Of a stretch of DNA of 64,000 bases, positions 1-10,471 are shown piece after piece (positions within the stretch are counted from its first letter, which is position 1; each line of letters opens with the position of its first letter). The stretch is taken from positions 124,001 through 188,000 of the forward strand of contig JABHBL010000057.1 in assembly GCA_018673925.1 (NCBI GenBank), given 5' to 3'. The notes beneath the pieces were generated by a model. That model was not told the DNA's origin, did not search any database, and saw nothing but the letters and a program-made list of their open reading frames with translations. This DNA comes from Fidelibacterota bacterium. Lineage in GTDB: Bacteria > Fidelibacterota > UBA8477 > JABMPR01. The position numbers were made by a program, and so were the translations under genes.

Positions 1-1
1 T

Positions 2-208
2 CTGGACATAATCGCCTCACCCAAAACAGCTTTTTTTGCAGCTGATATAGGAATGCCAATCTTTTTTGATATTACTCAGACCGTTGGACTGGGATTGTGG
101 CGATATGAAACGGTAGCCTATATAGGTGAATATGGCTTTGTTCTGATAGGGTTACTGGTTTATCTGAATGAACGAAGAAGAATAAAACAGACCTTTGCAG
201 TCACGTGA
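2..208 (+). CDS. 3' end of an unidentified membrane protein
   Basis: Open reading frame entering from the left edge and ending with TGA at 206-208; 68 residues are visible. The last third holds a hydrophobic stretch (about residues 45-56, GFVLIGLLVYL) followed by a basic tail with three arginines, typical of a last transmembrane helix with its end in the cytoplasm. It converges on ctaB, with 48 bp between the two stops. I do not recognise the family. It may belong to a membrane protein next to the respiratory operon, but nothing in the fragment proves that. Confidence 0.5.
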   Translation: MDIIASPKTAFFAADIGMPIFFDITQTVGLGLWRYETVAYIGEYGFVLIGLLVYLNERRRIKQTFAVT

Positions 209-256
209 TTATTCGGGAATTGCTTCATTTCTAGCGATCAGAAGCAGTTTGCTTTA

Positions 257-1129
257 TTAGAAATCCATACGGTTGGCAGCCATGCTCACAAACAACACAG
301 GTAGATAAATTAACATATAGCGGAAGAACTGTTTGGCTGTGGACAGCTCTCGGTTCCTATAAAACCGGGTGACCATCACAATAGCTCCCGTGGTCACCAG
401 TATTGCGATTCCCAGATAGATGGTCCCTGAGATTTTAAAGATAAAGGGCATAAAGATCAGTGGTACATTAATCATTGTGTACCATAAACTCTGGCGGAAA
501 GATGCGTCCTCGCCGGCAACAAAGGGTAGTTGTTTACCTCCTGCAGCCAGATATTGATCCTTGTAGCGATAACAGATCACAAAGGTGTGTGGAATTTGCC
601 ACAGAAAGATCATAAGGGACATCCATAAAATCATCAAATCCACACCTTCAGTTACAGAATACCAACCAATAAAAGGCAGTATTGCGCCAGGCAAAGAGCC
701 GATTAAAGTGCTCATACTTGATCGTGATTTCAGTGGGGTATAGCTCCAAACATATAAACCGCCGCATAAAAATGTTGCCAGTGCGGTTGCCTCATTGATC
801 AACACATATTGCAGAACCAAGCCCAAAGCAAAAACCCCGAGTCCGGCATAAAGAGCTATCCCTGGTGAAATCACTCCTGACGGGATGGGTCTTGATTGAG
901 TGCGTTCCATGTTGGCATCTGCCTCGCGCTCATAATATTGATTCAGGGCGAAGGTGGCCGCGTTGGCCAGACCGGTGGTGAGTATTAAGATGATCAAGGG
1001 AATCCACTGGAAGGGTAACCCGGTTTCGTTCAAGGCGTACATATGCGCAAAAACCACCATGAGCATAATCATAGGGATGGGTTTCAGGCGAAAGAGTTGG
1101 ATATAGGCTTTAAACATTAATTGTAGCAT
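257..1129 (-). CDS. ctaB: Protoheme IX farnesyltransferase (heme O synthase)
   Basis: Converts heme B to heme O by adding a farnesyl group, the first step toward heme A for the neighbouring cytochrome oxidase. At 290 aa it has the usual UbiA-family length, and it is almost entirely transmembrane helices. The prenyl-diphosphate/Mg binding motif sits near residues 63-77 (NQYYEREADANMERT) and is followed by the conserved RPIPSG loop. It is the last gene of the minus-strand oxidase cluster, 149 bp after coxB, with a paired palindromic repeat in that gap. A second ATG four codons downstream (1117) is an alternative start. No ctaA (heme A synthase) is present in the window. Confidence 0.93.
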   Translation of the reverse strand: MLQLMFKAYIQLFRLKPIPMIMLMVVFAHMYALNETGLPFQWIPLIILILTTGLANAATFALNQYYEREADANMERTQSRPIPSGVISPGIALYAGLGVFALGLVLQYVLINEATALATFLCGGLYVWSYTPLKSRSSMSTLIGSLPGAILPFIGWYSVTEGVDLMILWMSLMIFLWQIPHTFVICYRYKDQYLAAGGKQLPFVAGEDASFRQSLWYTMINVPLIFMPFIFKISGTIYLGIAILVTTGAIVMVTRFYRNRELSTAKQFFRYMLIYLPVLFVSMAANRMDF

Positions 1130-1137
1130 TCCAGGCC

Positions 1138-1210
1138 GTCATCCCGAGCGGAGTCGAGGGATAACTAATTAACATTGTTTTCGTCGCCTCTCGACGCCGC
1201 TCGAGGTGAC
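1138..1210. repeat. Paired REP-like palindromic repeat between coxB and ctaB
   Basis: Two inverted copies of a roughly 23-bp unit of the form GTCAyCyCGAGCGGmGTCGA lie at 1138-1160 (plus) and 1187-1210 (minus), separated by 26 bp of AT-rich sequence. Each unit is itself partly palindromic around CTCGA/TCGAG. The arrangement resembles a REP doublet (BIME). A related single unit occurs at 44343-44363. Transcribed from coxB into ctaB it would form a long hairpin that could attenuate or stabilise the mRNA; that effect is inference. Confidence 0.75.
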
Positions 1211-1278
1211 AATTCCTATTACATCCAGAAACATCAAAGTGTCTTGCTGAGCCTGTATAAGTATGACACAACAATACA

Positions 1279-2226
1279 TTACTCCGACAATTCCTTGATG
1301 TGGTCAATAATAGCCATGACCTCATCTGCTGTCATCGGTAAGGGCGGCATGAGAGGTTGAAACCCCTTCACGATATCCTTGCCCGGTTCCATTATGGATG
1401 TTTTGAGATAGGCTTCATCAACGGTGATCTCACGCTCTTCGCCACCGGTAACCACTATTTCAGTTTTTCCAAAAAGCCCCTTAAATGAAGGTCCAATGAG
1501 CTTGGTTCCATCACTACTGTGACAGGCAAAACAGCCCTTTGAGGTAATCAATGCTTGTCCTGGGTTTTCAGCTTTTTGTTTTAGAAAGCCTGCGGATTGT
1601 TCTTCCAGCCAAGCCAGATAATCTGGCTTGGTCAGAACGTGGACCTTGGTAATCATTTGAGCGTGATTTAAACCGCAATATTCTGCACAAAACAGATCAA
1701 AGTCACCGATCTGGCTAGCTTCAAACCAGGTATAGTTGTCTTCTGCTCCAGCAGCCTTGGGCACCACATCCATTTTCACACGAAAGGCTGGGATATAAAA
1801 GGAGTGGACCACATCATCTGAATGGAGCGGCAGGTAAATCGGCGTGTCAGCTGGAACAGTAAGCCCTTGAGCTGTATTTTGCTCAAGACCATTAGGGTAG
1901 GTGAATTTCCACCACCACATGCCGGCATCAACCTTAATTTCCATGGCATCCTTGGGGACATTTCTCATCTTTAGAAAGCCCTGGAGGCCAAAATAAAAGA
2001 AAAGCATTACTAGAATTGTGGGGACAATAGTCCATACAATTTCCAGACCGGTATTGCCATGCAGATTTGATGGAACTGGATTATTCTTACGGTTATACTT
2101 AATAATACTGAAGATGATGAAGCCGGTAATAAAAACCAGGAAAAACAAGCTCACATACGCAATAAACCAAAAGGCAAAGTCAACATCTTGAGCAAAAACA
2201 GAGGGCGGATTGTAATTTACGTTCAT
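1279..2226 (-). CDS. coxB: Cytochrome c oxidase subunit II with fused cytochrome c domain (caa3 type)
   Basis: Takes electrons from a c-type cytochrome and passes them through CuA to subunit I. Two N-terminal transmembrane helices (about 17-42 and 63-84) are followed by the periplasmic cupredoxin domain. CuA ligands are visible as H141, C180, E182, C184, H188 and M191. After these comes a covalently fused cytochrome c domain with the heme motif CFACH (232-236) and a likely Met ligand in LMPPLPM (293-298), which marks a caa3-type enzyme. The 315-aa length fits subunit II plus one cytochrome domain. The start overlaps the end of the subunit IV gene by 4 bp, so translation is probably coupled. 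The gene comes late in the operon, after subunits I, III and IV. Confidence 0.96.
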   Translation of the reverse strand: MNVNYNPPSVFAQDVDFAFWFIAYVSLFFLVFITGFIIFSIIKYNRKNNPVPSNLHGNTGLEIVWTIVPTILVMLFFYFGLQGFLKMRNVPKDAMEIKVDAGMWWWKFTYPNGLEQNTAQGLTVPADTPIYLPLHSDDVVHSFYIPAFRVKMDVVPKAAGAEDNYTWFEASQIGDFDLFCAEYCGLNHAQMITKVHVLTKPDYLAWLEEQSAGFLKQKAENPGQALITSKGCFACHSSDGTKLIGPSFKGLFGKTEIVVTGGEEREITVDEAYLKTSIMEPGKDIVKGFQPLMPPLPMTADEVMAIIDHIKELSE

Positions 2227-2522
2227 GCTATCCCCCTGAAGGCGTAGTCTGAAAAGGTGAGTAGAAAGAGGGTTGCCAGGGTAACAAAAGCCAGGGCGAC
2301 AAAGAGTTTAAAGATCAGTGGTTCATGATTGAGGTGCATAAAGAAATATAGCACTAGTCCTGCTTTCACAGATGCAACTGACATGGCTATTATCAAGGCC
2401 CCTATATTACCAATATCAAGCCCGGACAACATCACTGTGGCAATGGTCAGGAAAATGAGGGCAGAAAAAACAATGATGGGTCCGCGAGGACTAAAGGTCT
2501 GTTCGTTTGAGTTCATATTCAT
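2223..2522 (-). CDS. Cytochrome c oxidase subunit IV family protein
   Basis: Small 99-aa membrane protein with three hydrophobic segments (about 14-33, 39-62 and 71-92). It carries the pattern of bacterial oxidase subunit IV (COX4 pro), including SVKAGLVLYFFMHLNHEP between helices two and three. It lies between coxC (5 bp upstream) and coxB (4-bp overlap), exactly where this accessory subunit sits in caa3 operons. It probably helps assemble or stabilise the CuB site. The family call rests on helix pattern, the K-V-x-L-Y-F-M-H-L stretch and context. Confidence 0.88.
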   Translation of the reverse strand: MNMNSNEQTFSPRGPIIVFSALIFLTIATVMLSGLDIGNIGALIIAMSVASVKAGLVLYFFMHLNHEPLIFKLFVALAFVTLATLFLLTFSDYAFRGIA

Positions 2523-2527
2523 ACCCC

Positions 2528-3193
2528 TTATGCGACCAGATAGTAAAGTGGAAATAGGAAAATCCAGATCACATCAACCAAATGCCAATAAAGGGCACAA
2601 CGCTCGAGAACACCAACGTTCTCCGGGTTAATGCTTCCTTTAGCAATCCAGTAGTAGACAATACCCATCCAGACTGCACCGATGATGATATGCAGTGCAT
2701 GCGTACCCGTCATGATGAAGTAAAGACCATAAAAAAGGACTTGTCCATTGGGGAGCATTTCAGGTCCCGGTGTTAAAAGTGGTGATCCTTTGCCGGCTGC
2801 AATTGCTCCACTGGTTTGTAAATACAGGTCGTGGGCAAACTTAGCGTTCCACTCAAAACCCTTAATGATTAAAAATGTAGTTCCCAGGGCCATGGTAATT
2901 AGAAGCATGGTTTTGGCTAATTTGACCCGTCCTGCCCTCATGGCATTTAATGACAGCACCACAGTAAGGCTGCTGGCCAGGAGGATGATCGTATTGGTGG
3001 TGCCAATACCCGTATTCAGGCTTTCGGCTGCAATTTTGAAATCATTCAAATGGGCAGATCTGTACACGCCATAAACGATAAAAAAGGCTCCAAAAAGAAG
3101 GAGTTCAGTAAAGAGAAATAACCAGAACCCTAAACGAGTTCCCTCTTCATCGTGATGATGGAAAGCTTCAACAGTCACAGCTTGCTCACTCAT
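2528..3193 (-). CDS. coxC: Cytochrome c oxidase subunit III
   Basis: Membrane subunit of the heme-copper oxidase, 221 aa with about five transmembrane helices, the short form common in caa3 enzymes. Recognisable stretches are LGFWLFLFTELLLFGAFF near the N-terminus, TGTHALHIIIG in the fourth helix and the C-terminal YWHLVDVIWIFLFPLYYL, all characteristic of subunit III. The start overlaps the end of coxA by 8 bp. A His/Glu-rich N-terminal segment (FHHHDEE) precedes the first helix. Confidence 0.95.
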   Translation of the reverse strand: MSEQAVTVEAFHHHDEEGTRLGFWLFLFTELLLFGAFFIVYGVYRSAHLNDFKIAAESLNTGIGTTNTIILLASSLTVVLSLNAMRAGRVKLAKTMLLITMALGTTFLIIKGFEWNAKFAHDLYLQTSGAIAAGKGSPLLTPGPEMLPNGQVLFYGLYFIMTGTHALHIIIGAVWMGIVYYWIAKGSINPENVGVLERCALYWHLVDVIWIFLFPLYYLVA

Positions 3194-4883
3194 CTCTGGC
3201 TCCTTTAGATGTTCCTGCTTTCACTTCAGCCCTGAAAGCATCATAGTCATAGGGATGTCTGGTGACAACAGGGTCTTCTTCAAAATTATAGAGTGTTGGT
3301 GGTGAGGCTGTCTGCCATTCCAGGGTTGAGGAATTCCAGGGGTTTTCCTCGTTGCTTATCTGACCTTTACGCAGGCCGTGAATCCAGGTGACAAACATCA
3401 GGATCACCCCTATAACCAGAATCCAGGATCCAATGGTTGATGCCTGTTGCAGGGTGGTAAACAGGGGAATGTCTGGATAGGTATGATAGCGTCTGGGCAT
3501 ACCATAAAACCCTAGAATAAACATGGGTATAAACAGAGCGTTGAATCCCGTAAACATGAACCCAAAGGTCGCATTGGCTAGTTTGTGGGAATACATTTTC
3601 CCGAACATTTTGGGGAAATAATGAAAGATACCACCAATGATTCCAAAGGCTGCTCCACCAAACATGGTATAGTGGAAGTGAGCCACAATAAAATCAGTGT
3701 CGTGGAGATGGATATCCGTGGACAATGATCCCAGAAACATGCCGGTAAGACCACCAATACTAAAATTAAAGACAAAGCCCAGGGCAAACAACATGGGGGG
3801 CGTCAGCGCAATAGATGCCTTATAAAGGGTGGCTATCCAGTTAAAGACCTTAATGGCGGTTGGAATAGCCACAAAGAACGTCAAGAAAGAGAAGATAATG
3901 GAGGCCACATCAGACATTCCTGTAGCAAACATATGATGAGCCCAGATTAAGTAACCTACACCAGCAATACTGCAGGATGCTATGGCAATACTCTTATATC
4001 CAAAAATTGGTTTCTGGCTGTTGGTGGGAATAATCTCACTGACCAGTCCCATTGATGGTAGAATCATCACATAAACAGCTGGGTGAGAGTAAATCCAGAA
4101 GAGATGTTGAAACAATATTGGGTCGCCACCTTTGTTGGGGTCGAAAAACCCTACAGGCATCATCCTTTCAAGAACAATCATCAATAACGTTATACCCACA
4201 ACAGGAGTCGCCAGCACCTGTATCCAGGAAGCGGCATAAATTGACCAGGAAAACAGAGGCATTTTAAAATAGCTCATGCCTTTTGTGCGCATCCTGTGAA
4301 TGGTAATAATAAAATTTATTCCTGTGAGGATGGTTCCCCAGCCCAAAATAAAGGCTGCGGTCAACATCCATGAAACAGAGTCAAATTGTGTCCCAAACAT
4401 GGAAATGGTTCTGGTTGTTACAGAATAGGGCGGTGTAAAGGTCCAGCCCGTGTCAGCCCCACCCAAAAGAATTCCAACTACGGCCATAATTGCACCAAAC
4501 AAATACAGCCAATAGGAGAGTAGGTTGACACGGGGAAACGCCACATCCTTGGCTCCGATCTGTAGAGGCAGAAAGAAGTTACCAAGAACTGCAGGTGCAC
4601 CTGGAACAATAAAAAGAAAGATCATAATAACCGAGTGGAGCGTAAAAAATGAACCATACCATTCTACGGGTATTATCTCCCAACCGCTGGCGGCTGGATA
4701 AAATTTCTGGAGCTTGATTAAGAAACCAAGGCAAACAGCCAAAAAGAAAAACGTGAACATCGTGAAACCGTACATAACACCGATCCTTTTGTGATCCGTC
4801 GATGTTAGCCAGCTCATAATTCCACTGGTCCACCGACTACCGGTGTGACTATTGAAGTAGTTGGTGCTGTTGGCTGTTTCCAT
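3186..4883 (-). CDS. coxA: Cytochrome c oxidase subunit I, A2-subfamily heme-copper oxidase
   Basis: Catalytic subunit that reduces oxygen to water and pumps protons. At 565 aa with about twelve helices it is full length. Ligands are visible: H83 (low-spin heme), H267 with Y271 in YSHPAVY (CuB and the cross-linked Tyr), H316/H317 (CuB), and H402/H404 in the sixth-helix-pair region (heme a3 and heme a). The YSHP form replaces GHPEV, so the D-channel glutamate is absent; this is the known signature of the A2 subfamily, found in Thermus-type caa3 oxidases. The gene follows the SCO gene with only 2 bp between them and starts the structural part of the operon. Confidence 0.97.
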   Translation of the reverse strand: METANSTNYFNSHTGSRWTSGIMSWLTSTDHKRIGVMYGFTMFTFFFLAVCLGFLIKLQKFYPAASGWEIIPVEWYGSFFTLHSVIMIFLFIVPGAPAVLGNFFLPLQIGAKDVAFPRVNLLSYWLYLFGAIMAVVGILLGGADTGWTFTPPYSVTTRTISMFGTQFDSVSWMLTAAFILGWGTILTGINFIITIHRMRTKGMSYFKMPLFSWSIYAASWIQVLATPVVGITLLMIVLERMMPVGFFDPNKGGDPILFQHLFWIYSHPAVYVMILPSMGLVSEIIPTNSQKPIFGYKSIAIASCSIAGVGYLIWAHHMFATGMSDVASIIFSFLTFFVAIPTAIKVFNWIATLYKASIALTPPMLFALGFVFNFSIGGLTGMFLGSLSTDIHLHDTDFIVAHFHYTMFGGAAFGIIGGIFHYFPKMFGKMYSHKLANATFGFMFTGFNALFIPMFILGFYGMPRRYHTYPDIPLFTTLQQASTIGSWILVIGVILMFVTWIHGLRKGQISNEENPWNSSTLEWQTASPPTLYNFEEDPVVTRHPYDYDAFRAEVKAGTSKGARDE

Positions 4884-4885
4884 AA

Positions 4886-5698
4886 TTAGCTGTCCTCGTT
4901 TTCATTTGGTATGGCTGGTTTTTTGTGGAAGGCTGTAGTTAATACCAGTATGGTTATCAGGATTGATGCAAGGATCAAGACCCCGGTAACTTTTAGGAAG
5001 TTAAAATAATAACCTCGACCTTCGGGCTCTTCAACAAAACAAAAGTTTACAATTTTACGGAGCGTGGGTGCCCACTTGCCTTCCATAGCATTTGTTACTG
5101 ACACCATGACTTCGACGGGAAGAAAGTAAAGTCCGCGGATATAGCGGGAGATAATGCCACTTGGCGATAAAATGATCAGCGATGACGCATGCATAAAGCC
5201 TTCGGCTTCATCTGGAGCATATTTAAAGCCAACTGATTCTGTTAATGTTCGGATGGTGGAGGAGTCGGCAGTCAGGAACCTGAAAGATGATTCTGGTATA
5301 TTGGTTTTACCCTCGAACAGATTGAGATAGGATTGCTTTTTGAGGGCTGCAATCTCATGATCCTCGTTGGGGTCAAAACTAACAGCAACTACATTGTATT
5401 TATCCCCAGGCAGAAAAGCAGAGGGCGATTGATTGATCACATCTACAATGGCGTTAAGAAATGGGTTACAGATAGAGGTACAGTTGTAATAAACCAGTGC
5501 TAGAACGATGGGGCGACCCTCACTGGCTTCAGTCAAGGTAATGGGTTGCCCGGTCTCGTCAAAAAAACTCAGGTCCAGATCAACTTTTTGCCCTAGAAAG
5601 CTATCATCGATACCAATTTCAGGCTGTGGTTCTATATCTTCTGAGAACACCGAGGTGCTCAGGATAAGACTTATAATTATTAAGTGTTTGAATAGCAT
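4886..5698 (-). CDS. SCO1/SenC-family copper chaperone for CuA assembly
   Basis: Thioredoxin-fold protein that delivers copper to, or reduces, the CuA site of subunit II. The copper/thiol motif CTSIC lies at residues 73-77 and the conserved His at 170. An N-terminal Sec signal (about residues 1-19, ending VFS) is followed by the globular domain. Unusually there is also a C-terminal transmembrane helix (about 235-257), so the protein may be anchored at its C-terminus. I place the start at ATG 5698, because a GGGGTG ribosome site lies just upstream and the signal peptide begins there; an in-frame extension to 5773 has neither. First gene of the oxidase operon. Confidence 0.92.
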   Translation of the reverse strand: MLFKHLIIISLILSTSVFSEDIEPQPEIGIDDSFLGQKVDLDLSFFDETGQPITLTEASEGRPIVLALVYYNCTSICNPFLNAIVDVINQSPSAFLPGDKYNVVAVSFDPNEDHEIAALKKQSYLNLFEGKTNIPESSFRFLTADSSTIRTLTESVGFKYAPDEAEGFMHASSLIILSPSGIISRYIRGLYFLPVEVMVSVTNAMEGKWAPTLRKIVNFCFVEEPEGRGYYFNFLKVTGVLILASILITILVLTTAFHKKPAIPNENEDS

Positions 5699-5843
5699 GT
5701 TCACCCCAGTCAAAATAAACTCATACTTCTTACGTAGACCATTGATGATAATTTTGGTCTCTATCCATTGCAAGCATGAAATGCCTCACGATGACTATTT
5801 CTTTGTATTTATTGTGTTTGTGTTTTTTTTACGTCTTGAGAAA

Positions 5844-5871
5844 TAACCACACCTTCAATATGTGTGGGTGA
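5844..5871 (-). terminator. Probable terminator after the DUF1456 gene
   Basis: A CCACAC/GTGTGG stem (5847-5852 with 5862-5867) directly follows the stop codon of the DUF1456 gene. Read on the minus strand, the stem is followed by TTATTTCT. It separates that gene from the SCO/oxidase operon, which has its own start about 145 bp further on. The T-run is weak. Confidence 0.5.
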
Positions 5872-6348
5872 TTATTTGTTTTCGGAGTCATTCCCACGAT
5901 ATTTTAGCTGCATCCCATTGAGAAAATTACGGAGGATTTGGTCTCGTAAGGGACGGTAATGTTTATGGTCTGGTTTGCGGAAAAAGGCGCTGAGTTCGTA
6001 TTTGCTCACCTTTAAGTCAGCCAACATCAGAACCTCCAACAGTTCTTCGGCTCGCAAATTCAAGGCAATCTGTAGCTTTTTCAATATCACATTATTGGTG
6101 AGTTTTTTTTCTGGCTTTGGAACAGGACCTTCTTTTCTACCGCGCTTTTCTATAATGAGACCATTTAAAAAAACAGCAAGCTCATCGTCATAAAGGGGTT
6201 TATAGGCGGGGTCTTCTTCTCTTTTCATCCAATCACTGATCTCTGCGCGGGTGGCTTTGTGGTTAGCCAGGGCGAAAATGGCGATCATCTTTTCATCATT
6301 AAAATCAAAGGTGTATCGGATCCTTCTCAGGATGTCATTTTTGGTCAT
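5872..6348 (-). CDS. DUF1456 family protein (YehS-like)
   Basis: A 158-aa cytoplasmic protein made of two tandem copies of the same helical unit. Each copy has the form N-x-I-L-x-x-(I/L)-x-x-A/T ... E ... L ... A ... Y-x-x-L-x-D ... FLNG (copies about 3-68 and 84-148). This duplicated layout is that of the DUF1456/YehS family, found widely in Gram-negative bacteria and without a settled function. The linker is basic and rich in Lys/Arg. Nothing in the neighbourhood fixes a role. The family call is by recognition of the repeat. Confidence 0.85.
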   Translation of the reverse strand: MTKNDILRRIRYTFDFNDEKMIAIFALANHKATRAEISDWMKREEDPAYKPLYDDELAVFLNGLIIEKRGRKEGPVPKPEKKLTNNVILKKLQIALNLRAEELLEVLMLADLKVSKYELSAFFRKPDHKHYRPLRDQILRNFLNGMQLKYRGNDSENK

Positions 6349-6399
6349 TTCAAGTCCTTGCCTGGCAGCGCTGTAAACCCAACCATACTTGTAGTCTTT

Positions 6400-6864
6400 T
6401 TAATGTTTGTGTTCTGGATAATAGGCCGTTAGGGTTGAGATGCTTTTCTTGAGAGCCTTCACTGATTTTAAATCAGGGTTTTGTTTGGCTTTCATAGCGG
6501 CCAAAATCACAGCATGATGATATTTTAGTCTCTCCGCATAATCCTTTTGAGATGGCTTCACTCGCTGTGTTAAATAATAGTCACTAATTGTATCAATGAT
6601 CTTCTGGGCATGATCTTCCTTGTTCATAACCCAACGGACCATCTGGTTTTGGGATTGAATATCCATTTTTCCTGTTAGCTCTATCATCTTGTTGACGGAC
6701 TTCTCTACGGTAGATGCATCTTCCAGCATGGACAGAAGTCGGGCATAATCATCATATATCCCACAGGGAATCTGGCAATGAGCCTGTGCTGACTGAGGCA
6801 GGATTAGTCCAGCGCTTAATAGAATGGTGATGGCAAAAAGAATGCTTCTATATGTTTTACTCAT
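6400..6864 (-). CDS. sodN: Nickel superoxide dismutase with a Sec signal peptide
   Basis: Dismutes superoxide using Ni bound by the N-terminal hook of the mature protein. The precursor is 154 aa; a Sec-type signal (residues 1-28, ending AQA) is followed directly by HCQIPCGIYDD. Cleavage after A28 would give mature His1, Cys2, Cys6 and Tyr9, the Ni-binding and catalytic residues of the family. The four-helix body follows at the usual length. Ni-SODs are best known with a short propeptide removed by a dedicated SodX protease; no such gene is next door, and the signal sequence could itself expose His1. The enzyme would then act in the periplasm. The gene stands alone between DUF1456 and a nucleotidyltransferase gene. 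Confidence 0.93.
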   Translation of the reverse strand: MSKTYRSILFAITILLSAGLILPQSAQAHCQIPCGIYDDYARLLSMLEDASTVEKSVNKMIELTGKMDIQSQNQMVRWVMNKEDHAQKIIDTISDYYLTQRVKPSQKDYAERLKYHHAVILAAMKAKQNPDLKSVKALKKSISTLTAYYPEHKH

Positions 6865-6889
6865 AATTGGTTCCTATTTTTCTGATGAA

Positions 6890-7702
6890 TCAGTTTAGTT
6901 GAGATTCGATTTGGCTGAGGTATTCCACAACCAGTTTTTCAATGCCTTGGTTTACCGGAGCTTCACGTATTGTGTTATAAAGTTCCACACTCTCGTGAAG
7001 GGCTCGCAGGCAATCCCGAGCATCATAGACCGGTAATGTCCTCCGTAGTATTTTTAATTCTTCCTGGCTGGCATGCTGCTCAAGCTTTCGAAGACCTTGT
7101 GGTCGGGCTCCATTTTGATTCAATATTATTGGTCCTAAGACATTGACCCGTAAAAACCCAATAGCATCAACTGCCTCAAATATTTCACCCCGACCAATTT
7201 TTGTGGCGGTATAGTGGATCCAGGTCCAAAACCGTTTTTCGATCCAGGCTGCGTCTGGCTGGGGAAATTCTGATACTTTTAAGTTGACCTGGCTGCTTAT
7301 CACATCCCCGCGTTCCCATAAGACAATAGGATTCTCAACCTTGTCATCAATATCGTCCATAGAGACAAATTTAAAGTCAATGTGAAGCAGGGGTGGTCCA
7401 AACAGACAAATGAGCAAGCGTGGCTCCCCCACATGTTCTCCCGTAAAGCTTTCAAGAAGAGTTCCGATCTTTTGAACAATTTTGGGACGCTCAGACAATA
7501 CTGCCTGATAGTGCTGGGGGTCGATATAAACGACCAGGTCTAAATCACTAAATTCATCTATTTCATCTAGCAGGTAGGAACCGCCAACAGCAACGCCAAA
7601 AATGCGTGAATCATTTTTTAATCTCGGGACCGAGCTCTCAATAAAGTCTCGGTGTGGATCCGGAAGTGTTGTTATTTGAGGAGGGTCTTGTGGTGGGAAC
7701 AC
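6890..7702 (-). CDS. Nucleotidyltransferase-fold protein
   Basis: A 270-aa cytoplasmic protein with the polymerase-beta-like nucleotidyltransferase signature: GGSYLLDEIDEFSDLDLVVY near residues 40-60, with the two metal-binding aspartates in SDLDL. A further acidic position (HIDFKFV, about 128-134) could be the third carboxylate. The C-terminal half is helical, as in aminoglycoside adenylyltransferase-like and other stand-alone nucleotidyltransferases. The substrate cannot be told from the sequence; resistance-type annotation would be a guess. The start is a GTG at 7702 with only a weak ribosome site. Confidence 0.75.
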   Translation of the reverse strand: MFPPQDPPQITTLPDPHRDFIESSVPRLKNDSRIFGVAVGGSYLLDEIDEFSDLDLVVYIDPQHYQAVLSERPKIVQKIGTLLESFTGEHVGEPRLLICLFGPPLLHIDFKFVSMDDIDDKVENPIVLWERGDVISSQVNLKVSEFPQPDAAWIEKRFWTWIHYTATKIGRGEIFEAVDAIGFLRVNVLGPIILNQNGARPQGLRKLEQHASQEELKILRRTLPVYDARDCLRALHESVELYNTIREAPVNQGIEKLVVEYLSQIESQLN

Positions 7703-7716
7703 AACAGGGGGCTTGT

Positions 7717-7887
7717 TTAATTCTCTAAATCTTCTTCTGGTGTTGATTCTTCAGATGTGTCTGGACCCTCTCGTTCGAGCTTTTGCTGTAACTTTGCTTC
7801 TTCTTTGAGTTTCTTTTTCTCTTCTTTCTTTTTCTTTTTTGCTAGGTCTCTCTGGTGTTTTGCAAAAGCGTAATTTGGCTTGGCCAT
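7717..7887 (-). CDS. Small Lys/Glu-rich conserved protein (56 aa)
   Basis: A very short gene beginning MAKPNYAFAKHQRDLAKKKK and continuing as a highly charged, probably helical Lys/Glu stretch with an acidic tail (STPEEDLEN). Small proteins starting with this MxKPNYxFxKxQR-x-LAKKKKKEEK pattern are widespread in Gram-negative bacteria, which supports a real gene. Their function is unknown to me. A GGAGAG ribosome site lies upstream of the ATG. It sits 14 bp before the GTG start of the nucleotidyltransferase gene and may be cotranscribed with it. Confidence 0.8.
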   Translation of the reverse strand: MAKPNYAFAKHQRDLAKKKKKEEKKKLKEEAKLQQKLEREGPDTSEESTPEEDLEN

Positions 7888-7965
7888 TAACTCTCCTTTT
7901 TATGTCGTTTATTGAAACTTTGATTCTTTCTATATGAGCGTCTTAACCTAAGGGCATCTTGATCT

Positions 7966-7995
7966 TTGACAAAACACAAAGGTCAAAAATATTAG
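7966..7995 (+). promoter_or_regulatory. Candidate promoter and palindrome upstream of icd
   Basis: A TTGACA box (7966-7971) and a TATTAG box (7990-7995) are spaced by 18 bp, about 120 bp before the icd start. An inverted repeat TTTGAC / GTCAAA (7965-7970 and 7982-7987) overlaps the spacer and could be an operator. This is pattern evidence only. The rest of 7888-8117 shows no gene. Confidence 0.4.
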
Positions 7996-8021
7996 TTCCT
8001 TTTTATCATTTATTGCGTTGA

Positions 8022-10346
<2,325 letters not shown>

Positions 10347-10375
10347 TTTCTGACTAATAGATCATTGTCTTTGAA

Positions 10376-10404
10376 GGGGTGTAGCGTGCTGCATCCCTTT
10401 TTTT
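10376..10404 (+). terminator. Rho-independent terminator of icd
   Basis: An imperfect stem GGGGTGTAGC / GCTGCATCCC (10376-10385 with 10388-10397) is followed by a run of seven T residues. It lies about 30 bp after the icd stop codon. Confidence 0.8.
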
Positions 10405-10471
10405 GTGTCACAAAATTCTTGAGAATCCATTTTAATAAATTACATTTCGCCAGATAACGAAATGAGAAAAA

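Noticed and set aside
1110-1325. ORF across the repeat between ctaB and coxB
   Set aside because: It is made of the palindromic repeat and overlaps the ends of two clear genes.
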